A stretch of 64,000 bases of DNA. Source: Agrypnia vestita. Lineage: Eukaryota > Arthropoda > Insecta > Trichoptera > Phryganeidae. Position 1 is the first letter of the stretch; each line of letters starts with the position of its first letter. Where the stretch lies: NCBI GenBank assembly GCA_016648135.1, contig JADDOH010010282.1:1-64000 (forward strand), given 5' to 3'. The notes under the pieces are model-generated. The model worked only from the letters and a program-made list of their open reading frames with translations. It was not told the DNA's origin and did not search any database. Below, one piece after another: positions 44,810 to 56,780 of this stretch. Both the position numbers and the translations under genes were made by a program.

Positions 44810-45535
44810 CATAGGGTTACTGCAACAAATAAAGTGGGGCAAAGTAGCTATCATAGACGGGGCAGCCGCGGAACCATAGATACACGCGTGAAGTGAGTTT
44901 GCAAAAGATCTTCATTCCATTGTGAACGAAATATGGAAAAAGTAACGACTGCCAGAGGAGAAGAAATGCGGATTGATCCGATCCACAGCGGGATCACACT
45001 GATTTTAACAACGTACAAATTTATATATTTCTAAAAAAATTGAATCGCAAGCTGAGAATATAGTAGGAAATAATGAAAGTGGCTTTCACTCTGTGTCAGA
45101 CCAAATGTTAATTATAAGATATATTATTTAAAAATAAAATTTAATAAAAATAATAATTTTTATTTTATTAATATATAGGATGTCTCAAAGCTAGAAGCAA
45201 AAAACTTTGGGGGAATCTTCTTCGTGCAATTTTGAATAGAAAAATTCTTTACACTCTGTGTGAAATCTCGCTTATTTTCAGTAAAACGTTGAATTTTTAC
45301 TAAAGTAAATTTTATGGTTTGTTTAAAATTCATCCGTTTCAATACTCATTCACCAACCAATTTGGGTGAATGAGTCAAAAATCTTGCAAAAATAATATTT
45401 TTCAAATTTCTGCAAGGTTATAATAATTTTATTTGACTTTTATCAATGCATATCATATCAATCACATAACTATTAAGATAGGTTTGATTGAATTAACTAA
45501 ATTTCTTAAATTATTGTGACTTACAGAATAGCCTG
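44810..45535. other. mixed AT-rich DNA
   Basis: 44,820-45,000 is GC-richer with GATACACGCGTGAAGTGAG and a 45-base purine-rich part; no family assigned. 45,343-45,380 has an inverted repeat CATTCACC/GGTGAATG. Otherwise nothing seen. Confidence 0.3.
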
Positions 45536-45975
45536 GAACCTGAACCTACAGAAAATCCTGGAGGATTATGGCCTAAAAATTAGCAGCAAAAAGACTGAAT
45601 CTGTACATGCCATTTGAAGACACAAATGCTGTAAGTCCTTCGAAAAATTAAAGAAAGGGTATACCAGACTATTGTTAGACCCGCGATAATATATGGCTCC
45701 GAACGCTGGACTACGTACAACTCCTACTTTAGGCTACTCGAAACAGCAGAAATTCGAATGCTTAGATGGTCGGCAAGAGTAACATTAAAAGACAGGATTA
45801 AAAGTTTATAAGAATTGCAGTAGCCTGGGTGTCACGGACATAAACAGCTGGAGAAGCGACAGATGAGATGGTATGGGCACTTAAGACGGAGACCACCAGA
45901 CCACACAGTAAAGCAGATAATGTCTATAGAGCTTCATCAACAGTGATCTAGAGGAAGACCTAAGAACTCCTGGTA
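45535..45975 (+). pseudogene. RTE-type LINE ORF2 3' fragment, decayed
   Basis: NLNLQKILEDYGLKISSKKT, TIVRPAIIYGSERWTTYNS, LETAEIRMLRWSARVTLKDR and a MVWALKTETTRP-type piece can be read in different frames. These are the post-RT landmarks (KTE, YGSExW, E.RMLRW) of RTE-like LINEs. Confidence 0.7.
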
Positions 45976-46872
45976 AAATATATACTCGTCTGTGGAACAC
46001 TTTATCTTTGTCTTTCCAGGAAATTCGTACATCTGTGGTATATATATATATATATCGCACTTATCATTATTGAATGCTTGGCAGGTAATCTCTTAATTTA
46101 GCTTCTCACTAGCCGGTGGTTTCTATGGGATTGCTAAACCATCACAACAACACATAGCGGTTACGTCGCCCTTAAATAGGGAAAGTCATTTCGCGAAATT
46201 TTAAGTATGGTTGGTCGACTTTACTTTTCTAATTTACTGGAAAACATCCAGAGTGCTGTAAAATCCTTGATAACGTGTAATTCTTCCAGTCTCGTAATAA
46301 TATTTTTTATCGCTTTCATATTCCATTTCATTAATTTAGTTCATTCACATACACGTATTATATGCGAATAGTCTTGATGCATTATCCTCGTACGTAATGT
46401 AAAAGAATAAATATTTAAATGAAAATAATTTTGGTATTTGGGTGGATAAGCCTATACCGCCTACACGAAATACGCGCGTATTTTCTGTTCCCGATTCCCC
46501 GAAATGAGAATTCATTGCGAGTCCGGTCCATGCAAGCAAAAAGTTTTTAATCATCTCCATTCAATGGCTTTGTTCGCTTTAATCGTGGAATATTATCGCA
46601 AAATATGTATCATATTGACCAAAGGAACGCAGCGGGTACTCCATTGAAAAGAACATTCGCAATAGAAATATTGTTCGGAGATAATATACGGAAATAGGGT
46701 TGATTACTTTAAGAAACATTAAAATATATTATTACTATACGTAATTTAAAGCACGAAAGTATGAAATAACTTTTATATAAAAAACAATACATGTTTATTT
46801 GTTCACATAATTTAAAATATTTTCTATAATTTATTTCTAAAATTTTTAATTTTGCACTCAATGGATCGCACA

Positions 46873-46920
46873 AGGATATTCATATAAATTATAATGTATA
46901 CAAATTTATATGAATATCCT
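46873..46920. repeat. perfect 18-bp hairpin
   Basis: AGGATATTCATATAAATT at 46,873-46,890 and its exact complement at 46,903-46,920, loop 12 bases. No terminator role is implied in a eukaryote. Confidence 0.95.
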
Positions 46921-47480
46921 ATACACACATTTGTAAATGTATGCACAAATGTATATATGTTTTTCTGTTCTTCTAAGTTTTTTTTTTGTTCTTCTGAGAC
47001 CTGAAATCTTTTCTTTTATATATTTTATATTTGAAAGAAACACAAACGTTTAAAGTTAAAATAATATATGCTTAGTAATTTATTTAGGCGTTACTTAGGC
47101 GTTTATTTTGTGGAAATCCGTTTTAACAATTACCAAAAACTACTATTTTTGTTTTTTCAACTAGTTTATTTTACAGTATCACACAAAATGTGATGCTCTA
47201 AAATATACTGTACAATTTTTTTCTTTATTAAGTGTTGAAAGCGTCATAAATAGATGGCAGCATTGGATAACCAAGTTAACCAGAAGGTGGAAGCTGGAAG
47301 ATGATCCAATTAGAAAATTCAACAAACGATGAGCTTTCATGCGAAAATATACGAATGTGGATGAAGCGACAGTTTTACGTACGGACAGGAAAGTGAGGCG
47401 CTCCATGCTTTCTGCTTACGCCCGCGGGGAAACTGCGTGATGGTAAGTTAGCAGGTTTGTTAATTTTCTTATTTTTCAAC
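46921..47480. other. AT-rich stretch, no gene seen
   Basis: The minus strand at 47,179-47,406 is open for 75 codons but shows no family signature or splice sites that I can support. Confidence 0.4.
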
Positions 47481-48000
47481 CTTAATCTCTAGACTACTGG
47501 ATAAGACTACTGGATAATCCTCCAAAACCTTCTGTCCTTCTCTGTTGTTAGCTTCTTTAGCCATTTCTTCCCCCGCACAACGGCTTTATCGTCGGACTAT
47601 GTCTTTTGAGGCCTTCCAACGCCTCTTTTATAGTTCCAAGGCCTCTACTTTAGAACTTAGGATTCTTGTAGCACCCCGCTCTGCCTATTGACATTTTAAC
47701 CTCGCTACACGATCCATGATATCCACCACTCTAGTTCTGCGCCTAATTTCATCATTTCTTATTCTTAAAATAAAACACAAATCACTCTGTTTTCACCACT
47801 TTATTACTTTATTCTTATTCTATCTTTTGGTCTTGTATCAAGCATAGATCTTTCCATAGATTTGAGCTTTTCTACATTTTTCTTTGTAAGTGTTTTCGTC
47901 TTCACTCCGTAAGTCTTCATGCAGGATTCGAAGGCTTTTATTTTTAGAATACATACTGTGATCTCTTTGTTTTCATAAATTAATCTTGTTCCAATGATCC
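47480..48000 (-). pseudogene. RTE-type LINE ORF2 3' fragment, decayed
   Basis: Minus strand: KIKAFESCMKTYGVKTKTLT then KKNVEKLKSMERSMLDTRPK, RDRIRI, NEIRRRTRVVDIMDRVARLK, GVGRPQK and KKWLKKLTTEKDRRFWR. These are in the order expected for the ORF2 end (FESCVLPVLTYGAETW...RSMLG...RIRNEEIRRRT...GRPxxRW). Several frameshifts. Confidence 0.8.
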
Positions 48001-48839
48001 AAAAATTCAATGTATTTAGGTACCTTGGTAAGCAAAACACTAAAAATATAAAACACAATGTGAATATGATACCACTAAAAACATTTCAAAATTACCATAA
48101 AATTCAAAATAACAAAATTAAATTTAATCGAAGCTGATAAAATTGAATTTCATCGGCTAATACTTTTATTAATTTGTTTAACTGCCTAGTTCATGAGCTT
48201 TCTTGTTTGTTAACAACTGTCTAAGCTAGTAAATGTATCTATGTAGGCACAACTAAGAAGATTTAAGTTCTCAGATGCACTGCGTGGCATGTGGTGGTTA
48301 AAGTTCCCTAAATGTTAGAATCATCTTCAGTAACTAGATTACTGGAACGCCTACGACATTATTGACTTCTCAAGAGACTTTACGAGAATAGTTGGATCTA
48401 CTATGGTTTCTAAAAATGGTCTGGATACAAAGATTAATGTAATGCCTTGTATCAAAATTAAATAAGTAAATAAGAGAGTGATGTAAATTAATCACGTCGT
48501 AAGATTAAATTTATTGTGGGTGGTTTGATAATATCTGAAGGTGTGAATACTTAACGAACTCACCATTATGCCGCTTTTTCTCGTAGCAGAGGTATGCAGA
48601 GAGAGTACAACGTGACATTATTCTGTTCTGGCTTATGGCTGTTGCCTCGTCTACTTCCATACATATTATTATAACGGGACGGTGTATTTTAAGTATTTTA
48701 TTTATATATAAGTATTTTAAGTAAGTGTATCGGGACGGTTATTGTAACGGTGAGAGACAAATGAATTATAAAAAAATTAAATAATGTTTTAAATCGTCAC
48801 CGAAGTTCCCTGGCCATGAATTTAATGGGAGCAATGTTC

Positions 48840-49112
48840 TTTAAGTGACTAAATGTTTCTAGAATATTTCACAAACATTATTATCTAATTTTTTAATTCG
48901 CACTAATTATCTCTGGTCACTCGTCTGTGAATCACTTTTTATTAAGCTGTTTCTATCGCATCGATCACTTTCGTTAATATTCCGCTCAACTTTGCACATA
49001 AGTACTCCGCCGAAATATCTGTCTTTCGGTTATACACGCACTGGTCACACTGTGTCGCTGTTAATGTCGCAACCAATGATTCTCTCGCACGGCACTCGAT
49101 TCGTCTTTTTAT
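48840..49112 (-). promoter_or_regulatory. orphan promoter and leader, heat-shock-like
   Basis: TATA box GTATAAAAAG on minus (about 49,104-49,113), followed by a leader rich in A and GAG words (GTGCGAGAGAATC, GTGATTCACAGACGAGTG). A TTCTAGAA word lies at about 48,857-48,864. No long ORF begins within the next 400 bases. The layout looks like an insect hsp promoter with its long A-rich leader, but could also be a solo LTR. Confidence 0.35.
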
Positions 49113-49153
49113 ACAATACATGTTGGTTTTCAAATGTTCGATACCATTTAATA

Positions 49154-49209
49154 TTTTCTCGACATTTCCAGTGTTTACAAGAATGTCTCAGTCGATTCCA
49201 GAGTGTTCC
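49154..49209 (-). promoter_or_regulatory. two heat-shock-element-like arrays
   Basis: Two correctly phased 5-bp triplets on plus: TTTCT-CGACA-TTTCC (49,155-49,169) and ATTCC-AGAGT-GTTCC (49,195-49,209). Each has the outer nTTCn units perfect and one mismatch in the central nGAAn unit. They stand 40-100 bases upstream of the TATA box at 49,104-49,113. Confidence 0.4.
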
Positions 49210-49868
49210 AGTGTAGTATGAGAGATTTAGAAAGTGCGTAATTCCTTCCGATTTTACCATTTCGTTACATTATTACGTACGCTCTTCAGTACTGAAGCTT
49301 TTAACGGAGCCTTTTTCCAATATTTGGTTTATAAAATCATTCCAGGTCTTTAGCTCATTCCCTGCTGTCTTCAAAACTCATTTCAAATATTTTCTTACAT
49401 TCGTTATTTTATGGCCAATTTCCAGGCATAGCTTCCATATTTTAGGGCCAGTTGTTTCAACTTAGATTATCATAGTGACATCGATGGTGTTTTTATGGAA
49501 AAGCATGCGCGATGCATGCTACAGACCTTCTGTATTCTATATTAAATCTTTGGTTTTTACTCCTAAAAAAGTAGCCTAGGATGTGGTTTAAACATGGGCC
49601 CAGAAATAATGAAATACGACGTCGCATATACTGTAGAACATCTGAAGGTAGTTTATTTACAGTAAGTAATTACTCGGTATCTGCAGAAAGTGCGACTATA
49701 AATCTTTAAGTGAATGAGCAATTTGCATCAAGTGATTCACTAAGACATTACGCCCGCTGTATATTAAAAGGTACCAACTGAAATAGTCTAATTTTCAGAT
49801 TTTTCAATTGAAATATATCCGAGTTTCAAGCATGGGAATATATTTTACAATTCAATATATACATACAT

Positions 49869-50052
49869 AGCTTGTTGGTCTTGTGGTTAGGACTCTCGCC
49901 TCGTGATCCAAACGTCACTGGTTCGAACCTCAGCAGGTGCAGATCAGCAAGTTAGTCCTATTTTCATAGCATAAGCGTTTAGCTTAGTTTGAAAATAGTA
50001 AGAATATTGATGTGACACGTATTCCATGTTCGCATCTCTATTTAAAAAAAAA
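49869..50052 (+). mobile_element. tRNA-derived SINE, family A, copy 2
   Basis: AGCTTGTTGGTCTTGTGGTT, CGCCTCGTGATCC, B box GGTTCGAACCTC, then CTATTTTCATAGCATAAGCG, AGAATATTGATGTGACACG, TTCGCATCTCTATTT and a short poly(A). Full length, same structure as at 21,563 and 52,960. Confidence 0.92.
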
Positions 50053-50589
50053 CATTATCTATCTATCTACAATATACAAGGGATTATTCAAGGTGCAATT
50101 TATTTCAAAAAATGCAGGGGAGAGCAGGAAAGAAAAACACTTAACTCTTAGAATAAGGTTGTGGAACAGTGATACGTTTATCTTTATTTGTACAATACTT
50201 AATTGTTTTCATATGTCTTCAAAACTTAACACTATTATTATTATATGTAATTAGAGAATAATACGAGAATTCACTTAGAACAGAGTTATTCACAAACGTA
50301 AAATATATTCTAAATAAAAACATAAAATAGTGAATTCGTAGGCTTAAAACCGACGAACAACACACACGAGAACATACCCACCCGCACACATGCACGCATA
50401 CATACATACATATATACACTCAACAAATAATTACCACATTTAGTAAGTAATTTTATAGATATTATTGTAAGCTATTAATAGATGTATGGAGCAGATATTC
50501 AACTGTTAAAATCTCTTTTTTTGTAAAACGTATTTTCGTGCTTCATAAGCTTTAATTTCAATTTAAAAAAGCACCTTCACACGCTTTTA

Positions 50590-50995
50590 TTTAGCTTCGT
50601 TTGCCTTCTTCTTCCTGGCACTGTCCCAACCTGACAAAAGAGCCTAAGTAGGCTGTTGGGGTCGGCTCTTTTCGTTCTCAGGTTGTATTATATTTTCTTT
50701 GGTTCTGGGTGTTATTTCCATCGGTTTCTTTGCAGGATTTTGGAGCATTGAGTCCTCCAGGAGTTTTTTGGTCTTCCTTTGGATCACTGTCAATGTTGCT
50801 CTGCCTTTACATACATTGCCTGCTTTACCATATGGTCTGGTAGTCTCCGTCTTATGTGCCCGTACCATCTTAGATGTAGTGATGGTATTTTAACCAGTGA
50901 CACACTAACCGTTATTTTAATTTTGTATCTAATTACGTTGATGATTGGAAACTGATTTTTTTTGCAATTTTTTGGGCAACCGTCGGTACTAGACA
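50590..50995 (-). pseudogene. RTE-type LINE ORF2 C-terminal remnant
   Basis: Minus strand: LRWYGHIRRRLPDHMVKQAM, QRKTKKLL-like basic stretch, then KSRPQQPT and CAGGTTGGGACAGTGCCAGG. RWxGHVxRRPxD and the final ...ADPxx...QVGTVPG are landmarks of the end of ORF2 in this group. Confidence 0.7.
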
Positions 50996-51479
50996 ACAAT
51001 TATCAATCATCTTTACAATGAGATACAAATGCCAAATAACTACCGAAAATAACCGGTTGAATTACTCAGATGTCGTTTATCCAGCATACTGTTTAGTTTC
51101 ACTTGTCTGTCAGTCATAAATCTTGTAGTCAATATTGGACCCACTTCATGACGTCACGTCTGTGAATAACAATCAATGAAATTCAGCAGAGAGACGCATT
51201 ACGGTTGATAATATAATAGTTATTCGTAAGTTTTACAAAAGATATACCATTTTTTCCTTGCCTACTGGGGTTTTTTAATAAATTAAAGTTTTTTTTTTTT
51301 GCAATGGCACACTTTTATGTGCTTTCAATAGCCAAAACATATGCTCGCATTTATTTATATTACATTTAAATTAATTTAAGGGGTCGCTGTAATTGAATAA
51401 AGTTTCAAAAATATGTGCCATTTAGGACAAAGACGTTTTAGACCAAACATATCACTGCATGAAGTATCAATTAAAAAAA

Positions 51480-51715
51480 TGTAATAAATCTATTTTAAAA
51501 TTTTTCAAGATTTTTATCATTTTATTTGACTTGTATTAAAGCGAATGAATTTTTAAAATTGATATCAATTACTGTAAACTCAACTTAAATACGTCTGAAA
51601 TATTTAGAAAAATAGAAATTTTTGATATTGCCTATCTTCATGACTATTGATATTAGGTGAGGTTGTTTGAACATTTTCTACTCATTATCAAGGCAGAAAT
51701 TTACGTGTAAAATTT
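51480..51715. repeat. degraded half of the long-TIR MITE
   Basis: GAAATATTTAGAAAAATAGA, ATGACTATTGATATTAGGTG, TTGTTTGAACATTTTCTACT and ATTATCAAGGCAGAAATT follow the right arm of the MITE at 15,201-15,691 in the same order. Confidence 0.65.
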
Positions 51716-51719
51716 TTTG

Positions 51720-52550
51720 TGAGCTTTTGTGAGGAAATCTAAAAAGATTGAGGTAGACCAAAAATGCCGAACAGTACAAAGTTCAGAGTAGTCGACTCCG
51801 TGGAAGGAATAAGGTAAAGGCAGAGAAAATAATAACACATTTACTTTTTATTGTTAAATAAAAGATATGATTTATTTTTGTAAGCGAAATTAATTAAAAA
51901 TACAAATAGTCGTAGTATTTTCTTATATCGAGATACCCAGCCCTGAGTCTGAATGAAACCTCGAGAATTGTGAATATGTGTGTATTTATTTGACGGTAAG
52001 TCTGACTAGTTATTTTGTTATGTGTTGTTTTGTTTATAGGGAAAGCAAGATTAAATACACTTATGTTATTACGCATTCATTCATACATACGCAGAATCGA
52101 TATTTTTTGTATTAGAAATATGGCCACCGGATGGGACAACGCCCATTTTCATAATTAAACAGTAGTAGCTTAAAAAATATGAAACATCGCATTCTATTTA
52201 TTTATTTTATTTTATTTCCACGGTTTACACCAATTACAATAAAATGAGAAACTTATATATATCTAGATAACAGTGTACATTATAAAATGTGAATAAAATC
52301 TGTTTACATGATGGTTTATAAATGTTTACATATACATACGTACATACATATGAAACTTATAACACACTTTTTATCTGTATAGGTACATAAATCACAAATT
52401 AAGTAGACAATTAAAAATTATATATCAGTCAGAATAAAGACATGTATGTATTCATGTATGTATTAACACAGTTTAATCAAATAAATTAACGGTAAAGTGT
52501 TCGTTAAGGAGATTTCGGTTACGTAGGAATATTAAAACAATTTTTATTGT
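51720..52550. other. AT-rich stretch, no gene seen
   Basis: Contains short repeats such as CATACATACGTACATACATA (52,330). No exon recognised. Confidence 0.4.
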
Positions 52551-52959
52551 GTATTAGCTGTTCGAACCCGTCGTTGCATGGGTTAAGGATTAAGTTAAAA
52601 ATGAGTTTGTGGGGAGGAACAAAGATTCCATTGTTTTGCAAAGTCTCCAATAAAAACAATATTTGCATTTAATCTAGGCTGGGACGGATGTGATGTCCGG
52701 GAGGAAATGTCGTTTGCCTGCTAGGTTCTAATGAATAAGTATGCAAAATTTCAGTTCGGCAAACGGCGTAAATTTGTACAAAAAATATCAGGGGAGGGGG
52801 TGGGGTAAAAAGAGGGGGGGAAAATTGTCTTTGTTACCCGCCGGGTCCTACAGAATAAATATGCAAAATTTGGGCCAGATCGCTCAAAAGTGTAGATTTG
52901 TATAGAAAATACATCAGAGGTAGGGAGGGGTGCGGTAAACGGAGGGAGATTAATGTCAC

Positions 52960-53131
52960 CTTTTTTTTTTTTTTTTTTACGTGTCACATCAATATTCTTA
53001 CTATTCTCAAACTAAGCTAAACGCTTGTGCCATGAAAATAGGACTAACTTGCTAGTAAGGAGTGAATTTCGAACCCGCGACCTTTGGATCACGAGGCCAG
53101 TGTCCTAACCACAAGACCAACAAGCTACTCT
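52960..53131 (-). mobile_element. tRNA-derived SINE, family A, copy 3
   Basis: Poly-T start (minus-strand poly(A)) at 52,960-52,978, then ACGTGTCACATCAATATTCT, CCATGAAAATAGGACTAAC, B-box complement TTCGAACCCGCGACC, AACCACAAGACCAACAAGCT. It is inserted within the satellite-like array. Confidence 0.92.
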
Positions 53132-53473
53132 TTTTTTTTGTTACCTCGCCAGGTCTTGAAGAATAAGTATGAAAATTTTGGGTTAGATCGCTCAGATTGC
53201 ACAGAAATATAGAATATATCTAGGGGAACATATAAAGAGGGAGGGGGTAAATTTTGCCTGTGTTACCTGCCAGATTCTAAGGAATAAGTTTGAAATTTTT
53301 GAGTCCAATCGGTCGAACGGTGTAAAGGGAGAGGGAGGAAATATCTAAAGAATAAGTATGCAAAATTTGAGACCGATCGGTAGAATGGTACAGATTTACA
53401 TCGAAAACGGAAGTGGTAAAGAGGTGAGAGAAATGTCCCTATGTTACGTATGTTACGCAAAAATATAAACGTA

Positions 53474-53940
53474 CTAGCTGTTCATAGGGTAAACAAAGCT
53501 TCGATTCGAACGGTATAGATTTGCATCGAAAATATATCAGGAGGAGATAAAGGGTAAAAGAATAGGGGAAAATGTTACCAATGTAAACCGCCGAGGTTTA
53601 GATGAAGGAAATAACACAAGAGTGTAACCCAAAAATATATACGTACTAGCTTTTCATAGGATAAACAAAGGCTTGATTCGATCGGTATAGATTTGCATCG
53701 ATAATATATCAGGGGAGATGAAAGGGTAAAAGAATAGGGGAAAATGTTACCAATGTAAACCGCCGAGGTTTAGATGAAGGAAATAACACAAGAGTGTAAC
53801 CCAAAAATATATACGTACCAGCTGTTCATAGGGTAAACAAAGGCTCGATTCGAACGGTATAGATTTGCATCGAAAAAATATCAGAGGAGGGGAAAGGGTA
53901 AAAGAATAGGGGGAAATGTCACCAGTATTTACCGCCGAGT
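53474..53940 (+). repeat. 172-bp higher-order repeat, ~2.7 copies
   Basis: Units begin CTAGCTGTTCATAGGGTAAA at 53,474, at 53,646 (CTAGCTTTTCATAGGATAAA) and at 53,818 (CCAGCTGTTCATAGGGTAAA). Each includes ACCGCCGAGGTTTAGATGAA and AAATAACACAAGAGTGTAAC. Confidence 0.92.
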
Positions 53941-54934
53941 CCTAAAGAATAATTTTGCAAATTTTGAGTCCGATCGGTCGAACGGTACAGATTTTCATGA
54001 AAAATATATCAGGGGAAGGGGAAGGCGGAAATATCGCCTATGTTTCCTACCGGGTCCTAAAGAATAAGTTGCCTAAATTTGAGTCCGATTGGTCGAACGG
54101 TACAGATTTGCATCTAAAATATATCAGGGGGGGGGGTAAAAGGTAAAAGGGGAGGAGGAAATATCACTTTTGTTACCGTCGGGTCCTAACGAATAAGTTT
54201 CCAAATTTTGAGTCCGATCGGTCTAACGGTACAGATTTGCATTGAAAATATATATGGGAGAAGGGAAGGGGTAAAATAATAGGGGGAAATGTTGCATATG
54301 TTACCCGACGGGTCTTAAAGAATAAGTTTCCAAATTTTGAGTCCGATCGGTCACTGTACACATTTGCATCGAAAATATATCAGAGGACTGGAAGGGTTAA
54401 TAGAATAGGGGGAAAATGTCACATATATTACCCGCCGAGTCTTTGAGAATAAGTTTCCAAATTTTGAGTCCGATTGGACAAACGGTACAGATTTGCATAG
54501 AAAATATGTCAGGGGGAGGGGAAGGAGTAAGAGAATAGAGGGGAAATGTTTCCTATGTTACTCGCCAGGTCCTAAAGCAAAAGTATGCAAAATTTGAATC
54601 GAATCGGACGAACGGTGTGGATTTGTAAAGAGAACAGACAGACAGACATTGAGTTTTATAGGTATAGATATATAAATATTATGAACGTTCAAAATTAGTA
54701 TTATAACTACAGAAGTAAAAGTATTATACCTACCTATTGATTCTGTCAATCAACGTGGATTTATATTTTTTTGTTTTTTTTAAATACATCGAGGTATTCA
54801 GTAACGCGTAGAAATGCTATGTACCTATACATTATTTAACATCGTAATGCGAGGTACAGTCCGTTCACTTTACGAATTTACGAAAGCCACATGTAAATTA
54901 ATTGTTTACTGGTTTTCTTTTTTTTATTTTACAA

Positions 54935-55000
54935 CAGCTGTTCGTACCCGGCGCTGCACGGGTTGAAGATTAAGTTGAGTCCATGTCCATGAGGCCGATA
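54935..55000 (+). repeat. head of the array-type element, solitary
   Basis: AGCTGTTCGTACCCGGCGCT, GCACGGGTTGAAGATTAAGT is close to the start of the array at 52,554 (AGCTGTTCGAACCCGTCGTT). It has no tandem units after it. Confidence 0.7.
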
Positions 55001-55439
55001 AAGAGTCTTCACCAACAACTCTGACGGGTTCTTAAATCATTCTAAAAATAAAAGCAAACAAAGTATATCAATAATTGTGTGAAATGTTCTGTTATGCAAA
55101 CGAGCGATATTAATTAACTTTGCTCAAGCATTTCTGCGAAAACATAAAACACAAAGCAGAGCGAGCGTATTAATGCAGAAGTTGCTTAGAGAGGTTTAAT
55201 GAGTCGGTGGATTCCATACAATTGACTATGGAGTATTTTTAAATTCTGCATGTATTACGACGAAAAATAATAAAAATAACTTGTAGCTTTATCAGGGTAC
55301 TGTCAATACTGATTATAAATACATACGTTTCGGGGTTACCCAAAACAGTTTGACAGGTCGAAGTACCAATAGTGGTGGTAGAGAGGGGAGAGAGCGGGAA
55401 GGATTTTTCCCTAAGATAAGATAAGATAAATTTTATTGA

Positions 55440-55895
55440 TTATTAATGATTTGATCGTTCATACTAATAGATTTTTTAATGTCTAATGCCTCTAAATTAT
55501 CTAGTCTATTACTTCTTTTTTTATGTATTATGCTAATTCCTCATTTTTTATTATTATTAAAAGTGTGGTCTTTTTCAATCAGCTAGTTTGCGAATTAATG
55601 ATTTGATCGTTCGTATTAATAGGTTTTTTAATATCTAATGCCTCTTAATTATCTGGTCCATTACCTCTACTTCTATTTTACGCTAATTCCTCATTTTGGA
55701 TTATTATTAAACGTGTGGTCTTTTTCAATCAGCTAGTTTTGCGAAATAATGACATGATCGTTCATATTAATATATTTTTTAATAACTCATGCCTCTTAAT
55801 TATCTAGTCTATTACCTCTACTTCTATGTTATGCTAATTCCTCATTTTGGATTATTGTTAAACGTGTGGTCTTTTCAATCAGCTAGTTTGAGAAT
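55440..55895 (+). repeat. 151-bp tandem repeat, three copies
   Basis: GATCGTTC occurs at 55,453, 55,605 and 55,756. Each unit includes ATGCCTCTTAATTATCT, TTATGCTAATTCCTCATTTT and GTGTGGTCTTTTTCAATCAG. (AAGAT)n-like DNA precedes it at 55,413. Confidence 0.95.
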
Positions 55896-56089
55896 TCCGA
55901 AAATCCACTTTTTTGTAAGCAACGCAAATGCGGGTTATAAAAGCAAAGGCAGAAATACCAAAAAAAAAAATTAAAAATATTTTGAATGCAGTCACTGAGA
56001 ATCACTAATAAAGGCTATATTTAATTCTAAATTATTGTAGTGTAAGGTGTCAAATTTAAGTTAATATTTTATATTTTAAAAAATTAAAT

Positions 56090-56470
56090 AGCGCCGAAAA
56101 ATGTCATCCCCGCGCGCCCGTTCTAGCCATCTTCAGATCCGTGGTTTGCAAAGAAACATCTGTTTCGACCTTTTCGGCCGTTATTGTCCCTTACCCCGCA
56201 GAATAGCTACCCCTCGTTGCACCTACAAGCTGTTTCTTCACACATTCCAGAAACTTCCATATGCTTCGTTTTAAAAAGCACACATGTGTAGCGTCCCACG
56301 CGCTCATCCCCAGTTCAAGGGAAGAAACGGACCACAGAGCATACAAAAAACATAATTTTTGCGCGTCCCCGCTCGGACGCGGGAGCGCTGATTCAACTTA
56401 CAAATAACTATGTTTGTTTTAAATTTGAATGGTGATGTAAAGTCTCGTCGTCATCGTCGCGATCGTCAAG
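56090..56470. other. GC-richer unassigned segment
   Basis: Contains CCCGCGCGCCCGTTCTAGCC, CATCTGTTTCGACCTTTTCG and CGTCCCCGCTCGGACGCGGG. No ORF or repeat class recognised. It borders the minisatellite at 56,470. Confidence 0.35.
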
Positions 56471-56780
56471 TGCCATCTGCCGCCCTCTGTCTCGCCTCTA
56501 ATCACGCGGGCAATTTGCCGCCTTGCCGCCCCCTCCACAGCCACTGCTGCAACCTCCCGCCCTGTCGACCCGCCTTCGCTTACGCGGGCAATCTGCCGTT
56601 CTGCCGCCCTCTGTCTCGCCTCCAATCGCGCGAGCCACTCACCGCCCTGCCGTCCCCCTCTGCAGCCACTGGTGCAACCTGCCGCCCTACCGACTCGCCT
56701 TTGCTTACGCGGGCAATCTGCTGCTTTGCCGCCCTCCCTCCACAGCCACGGGTGTAACTCGCCGCCGTCCCGACTCCAGG
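56470..56780. repeat. GC-rich 124-bp minisatellite, ~2.5 copies
   Basis: CTCGCCTCTAATCACGCGGG at 56,491 and CTCGCCTCCAATCGCGCGAG at 56,615 start two units; GCTTACGCGGGCAATCTGC recurs at 56,577 and 56,701; CAGCCACTGCTGCAACC at 56,536, 56,661 and, changed, 56,742. The open frames on both strands follow from the base composition. Confidence 0.85.

Larger units (their letters stand above)
52554..54670. repeat. satellite-like array, ~125-bp and 172-bp units
   Basis: Starts TAGCTGTTCGAACCCGTCGT and ends CAGACAGACATTGAGTTTTA. In between, a ~125-bp unit recurs: CCGGGTCCTAAAGAATAAGT, TTTTGAGTCCGATCGGTCGA, ACGGTACAGATTTGCATCGA, AAATATATCAGGGGGAGGGG. I count about a dozen units. The part 53,474-53,940 is organised in a 172-bp higher-order unit. 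A family A SINE interrupts it. No coding. Confidence 0.9.

Noticed and set aside
52554..54670. CRISPR-like array
   Set aside because: Units are long, diverged and contiguous with no constant repeat and variable spacer pattern; the DNA is eukaryotic.
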